Assembly: GCA_037389465.1 (NCBI GenBank)
Contig: JAZARR010000019.1
Location: 62,001 to 126,000, forward strand
Reading direction: 5' to 3'
Length of the DNA: 64,000 nucleotides
Source: Baylisascaris procyonis
Lineage: Eukaryota > Nematoda > Chromadorea > Rhabditida > Ascarididae
Position numbers and translations under genes: made by a program. A model generated the notes under the pieces. The model was not told the origin of the DNA and did not search any database. It saw nothing but the letters and a program-made list of their open reading frames with translations. Position 1 is the first letter of the stretch; every line of letters starts with the position of its first letter. Of this stretch, positions 60,701 through 64,000 are shown piece by piece.

Positions 60701-63112
60701 CCCAACAATTCGAGGCTTGCAGCATTTCCAACAGAAGAATCACCAAAAGATTACTTTTAATAAAATTCTTACCATATACAGCTAAAAATATCACCTTAAT
60801 TAATACACTAAGATGAGCAACTCAAAGCAAATCACGACAATGAGAGTGGCGTTAAAAAGCTTTAATGAGTGTTTTCGTTCATCGACTTCTCGACGAGCGA
60901 ATGCGAATAATGAGCTATGAATAGAAAGTTTCTTCATTTAATTGCAATTGCAACTGCAATTACAACTTGATTTAATTGCAGTAGTAAGGAGAAATCATGC
61001 AGTATATCACTAATGGCATGTACTATATATAAGTTTAACAAAGAAACTGTTGAAAGGGTGCTCTGTCGCTTACTATTCGATAAATAGCTGGCAATGGTGG
61101 AAAGTAATGAAGTCTTTTTTTGAAAACATCATAAAAATGATATATTCCATGTACTAATCTCTTTTTTCGCACATTCTTAGCTGGGCTGAATAGAAAATTC
61201 TTTCAAAAACTCGTTGGTACAGGAAGCTGCCTTGCTTTCTTCAAAAATTTTATTGAAAACGAGCGTTGTAATGTTCCGAATGAAATAAACTGCAATATTA
61301 TGCTAAGATTTGGTTTCAAAATGGTGAACCGCAGAGAAATAACCATTGTTGCTCAAAAAAAAAAAAGAAACTATTCGGTGTCTCTAATTTGGGGTGCTTT
61401 TTCATCGCTAAGAAGATTCATCAACATGCGCACACAAAGAAGGAGCACTTAAATAAAGTGCAAGTGCATTTTAATGTTGATGTAAGCGCGGTACTAATAA
61501 TGGCTGCAATCAAATGTACCAAAATTGGGCCATTTGACTTCCGAAAGCGATGCATTTTTTAGAGGGAATTCCATCTATGCCTCATAATTACGGGATCTCT
61601 CATATGGACTTCCCTGTGCTCTAAAGATTTCCGGCATTTATCTTCTTGCGTATTCACAACCTCAGAAATACGAAAGAAGGTTATTTGGAGTGGAATCGTT
61701 GTCTGTGCACTTTATTACATAATCGTGTGCGATTGGGAAGGGGTGGGGGGAGGTTGAGGATGGTGATTGTTTTAAAAAATTTATGGGAATCTGAGAAAAC
61801 CGAAGTTGAAGTTAGTGAACAAGAATCAATTGCACCGAAATAGAATGTATTGAGATAGATTGAGAAGTGCAAATAAGGTTATTCAATGCCTCTTCAAAAC
61901 TTGCGGTGACTAGCCGATGAGGAAAAACGGGCGAAAAAACGTCCCAGGTGAGCAAGAGCATGAAAAACTTGACGACGGAAATATAGCGTCATTCTATTCG
62001 TGAGTAAACGACAACCATCTGCGAATAGAAAAAGTCATCAAGAGATCATGATATCACTGAGGTGGATAGGCGAGCCGTCAAGAGGTGCTAAAAGCGTAGA
62101 CAGATTTGTCGCCTAAAGCGTATTTATCTGATTCAGTGAAGTATAATGTTGAGATCAAAGAATGAATTCTCCATAGTGTTATTATTATCTCAAAAAAAAA
62201 AAAAAAAAAAAAAAATTGACGTAACAAAACGTGCTTAACAAACGAGGGAATAGACGATAGAATGTGCATGCTATGCGCCACTGTGATCGCTATGCTTGCA
62301 TTAGATTCAAAATAAACATTTTCTGGCGTCTAATTTCGATATGAAATCTTTGATTGCATAATGCTTTGTTTCAATCGGCGGCATGATCATAAAAATATCT
62401 GAATTAATAGATTTTCCTTCTGATGTTATCAGCTTATCAGCATATGTCGAAGTTAAAGCCATTGGGGATTTCTGAAGTACTTTTTTCTCATCTTTGTTTA
62501 ACGTTCGCATCGAATCTCACCGAAGTTTAAATTGCTCTAATGAAGGATTTAATGCCTCACTTGTTTTGACTTGTTAGCAAATTTATCGACTACACTACCT
62601 TCTCAAGTTTCAAAGCTCTTCTTCGCCGTTTTCAAGGAGGTCATCGAGTTATGGCTTAGAGTGTAGTTGCCAATCTCTGCGGTTGTATTTAATACTTTTG
62701 TAGTTTGTGTCTGTCTTCGTTGTCAAACCTAGCTAGTTTGGCGTCTTATTGTTGTTGCCTTTTCTCATCTGTCTATTTGTAAGGCTTTCACTTGTCCGTG
62801 TCTTTCGCAATTGGAAATCCCTCCTGCTTAAATGAAATGCTTTACGTCGTCATTTTCAAGTGTTTTCCAAATTTCTGCTGAATATTTTGTCATTCCATTT
62901 CCAATTTGCAATTCTTGAAAAGAGTTTCTTTGTGCAAGTCACTATCTCTCACTCTAAACGCTTAGCAGCTTCTTAAATTGCTACACTATTTTATCATCAT
63001 GTCACACTATCATGTTCATTCGAGTCGTAATTATTCTTACCTTTAATATTTAATTGCATCAAGACAGCTTCCTAACTAACGCCTTTTTTATTTCAAATAT
63101 GTGGGAATAGGT
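57711..63112. other. Intergenic; purine and poly(A) tracts
   Basis: No supported gene. A plus-strand 120-codon open frame at 57869-58231 has no recognisable content. A G-rich tract lies at 61735-61757, and a run of 24 A at 62192-62215 could be a retroposition tail, but no recognisable retrocopy precedes it. Confidence 0.35.
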
Positions 63113-63134
63113 GGTTCAGTTACCCAAGTTTGAG
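63113..63134 (+). other. SL1 spliced-leader-like sequence in genomic DNA
   Basis: These 22 bases match the nematode SL1 leader, as I remember it, at 20 positions (differences T to C at position 5 and A to G at position 7), including an intact TTACCCAAGTTTGAG 3' half. The next bases are ATTCGG, not the GT donor of an SL RNA gene, and no Sm site follows at the right distance. It therefore looks like the 5' end of a retroposed, trans-spliced mRNA. Confidence 0.7.
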
Positions 63135-63203
63135 ATTCGGTGGGCAAGTTTAGGTGAAGTGAAGAGAAACAAGAAGGATACAGATGCTCGCGTGAAGAAA
63201 AAC

Positions 63204-63446
63204 ATGGTGGAACAATTTCAATTACATAGGCGGCCAAGTGACAAAATAAATAGGCGAATGAGGAAGATCGATTTTTCAACAATGCTCAATATAATAAAAT
63301 CCGGTTGTATCGTTTCTATCGTTTCTATGACCTTAAAAAAAATGTTTGATTTGTTGTATCCAATTCTATTCTTCTATCTCAATTTTCAGAAATCTGTTGC
63401 AGTTTCTTATAATACAATACATGCAGTACAATACGTCACGGTATAA
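63204..63446 (+). pseudogene. Body of the possible SL1-bearing retrocopy
   Basis: Starting 69 nt after the SL1-like leader, an ATG opens 80 codons (MVEQFQLHRRPSDKINRRM at the start) to TAA. The 5' third is basic and protein-like; the latter part is hydrophobic and low in information. A clean poly(A) tail was not found, only A8 at 63334-63341. The parent gene is unknown. Confidence 0.35.
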
Positions 63447-64000
63447 TACTATACTATACTATCTTATAATCTAAGGTAGTACAGTGTAGTAATATGTTGC
63501 ACTATATAGTTTATTCAGCGCAGAAAACATCGCTTCAAGGGACTATAGCGTGTTCAATTCTCATTACCTCATCTTGATAGCGTATTTATCGATCCAGCTT
63601 ATAAAAGTGCTTTTAACTGCGTATTTGATTTATTAGGAAATCTAACAAAAACTTAAGGCATCTTTTAATGGATTAGTTTTAAAGCGTTCTTTCAATGCTG
63701 CACTTTAGATGTTGTTTTCCGCAATGGAGCTCATTAATCCATTTGGTATAAGCTCACTCTATATGAATTTCCTTATTACTTAATATGCTCCTACCTTCAT
63801 GAGTGGTTGAACCTCATCGATATTTGCATATAATCGCCACTCAGCACACTATTCAACCTTAGTAATTAAGGAATTCATTATGTTGTTTGATAAGAAATTG
63901 ATAATCGTGTAATTGAGTCGATGCTTCTCGACCCCGCTATTAATGTGTGAGAAATACCTTTTTCATTTGCACCAGTTTTTTTTTTCTCAAATAAAGCCGA
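63447..64000. other. AT-rich right edge, nothing assignable
   Basis: Short ACTAT/TATACT repeats at about 63448-63466 and no open frame of note on either strand. Confidence 0.4.

Noticed and set aside
62192..62215. A24 tract as a retrocopy tail
   Set aside because: No leader, coding body or target duplication could be tied to it.
1..64000. CRISPR array, prokaryotic operon or phage region
   Set aside because: Repeats are AT microsatellites or minisatellites without spacer structure, and genes are intron-bearing eukaryotic types.

Overview
The window is AT-rich eukaryotic DNA, almost certainly from a nematode. Genes are split by mostly 80-1500 bp introns with GTAAGT-type donors and TTTTCAG/TTTTAG acceptors, there are long (TA)n tracts, a near-exact copy of the nematode spliced leader SL1 lies near the right end, and the proteins have a nematode/metazoan character. 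The species cannot be named from the sequence alone. Gene density is low, so most of the window is intergenic or intronic.

Four genes can be assembled with confidence. (1) Plus strand, 10286-14238: a five-exon, 107-residue thioredoxin with a WCGPC active site. (2) Minus strand, 22178-15889: a seven-exon gene for a complete muscle-type myosin rod (about 1229 residues) that starts with a unique Lys/Glu-rich N-terminus and has no motor domain anywhere upstream. (3) Minus strand, 40105-38972: a class A GPCR that keeps most adenosine-receptor pocket residues. (4) Minus strand, 52543-40176: a four-exon EXPERA/emopamil-binding-like membrane protein with a 10.4 kb last intron. Its stop codon lies only 70 nt upstream of the GPCR start codon, so genes 4 and 3 look like an operon or bicistronic pair. 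Two hairpins lie in that junction, one spanning the GPCR start codon.

Weaker gene candidates: a multi-exon plus-strand gene around 4713-5858 with an unresolved frame break, a two-exon minus-strand piece at 3407-2768, a plus-strand exon at 25612-25836, a possible two-exon secreted peptide at 56834-57183, and a Lys-rich minus-strand exon at 57710-57429. None of these could be identified.

Repeats: a 50-bp GC-rich minisatellite with an inverted last copy (8080-8437), a 65-66-bp coding-like array (about 3962-4225), a 23-bp array (34831-34950), a 28-bp duplication (26510-26565), a 240-bp direct duplication (31122/31610), a diverged repeat pair (about 35.9 and 42.5 kb), (TA)n tracts including a cruciform-capable one at 46617-46884, and a (TTTA)n tract at 56507-56591. 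No bacterial genes, rRNA, CRISPR array or convincing tRNA were seen.
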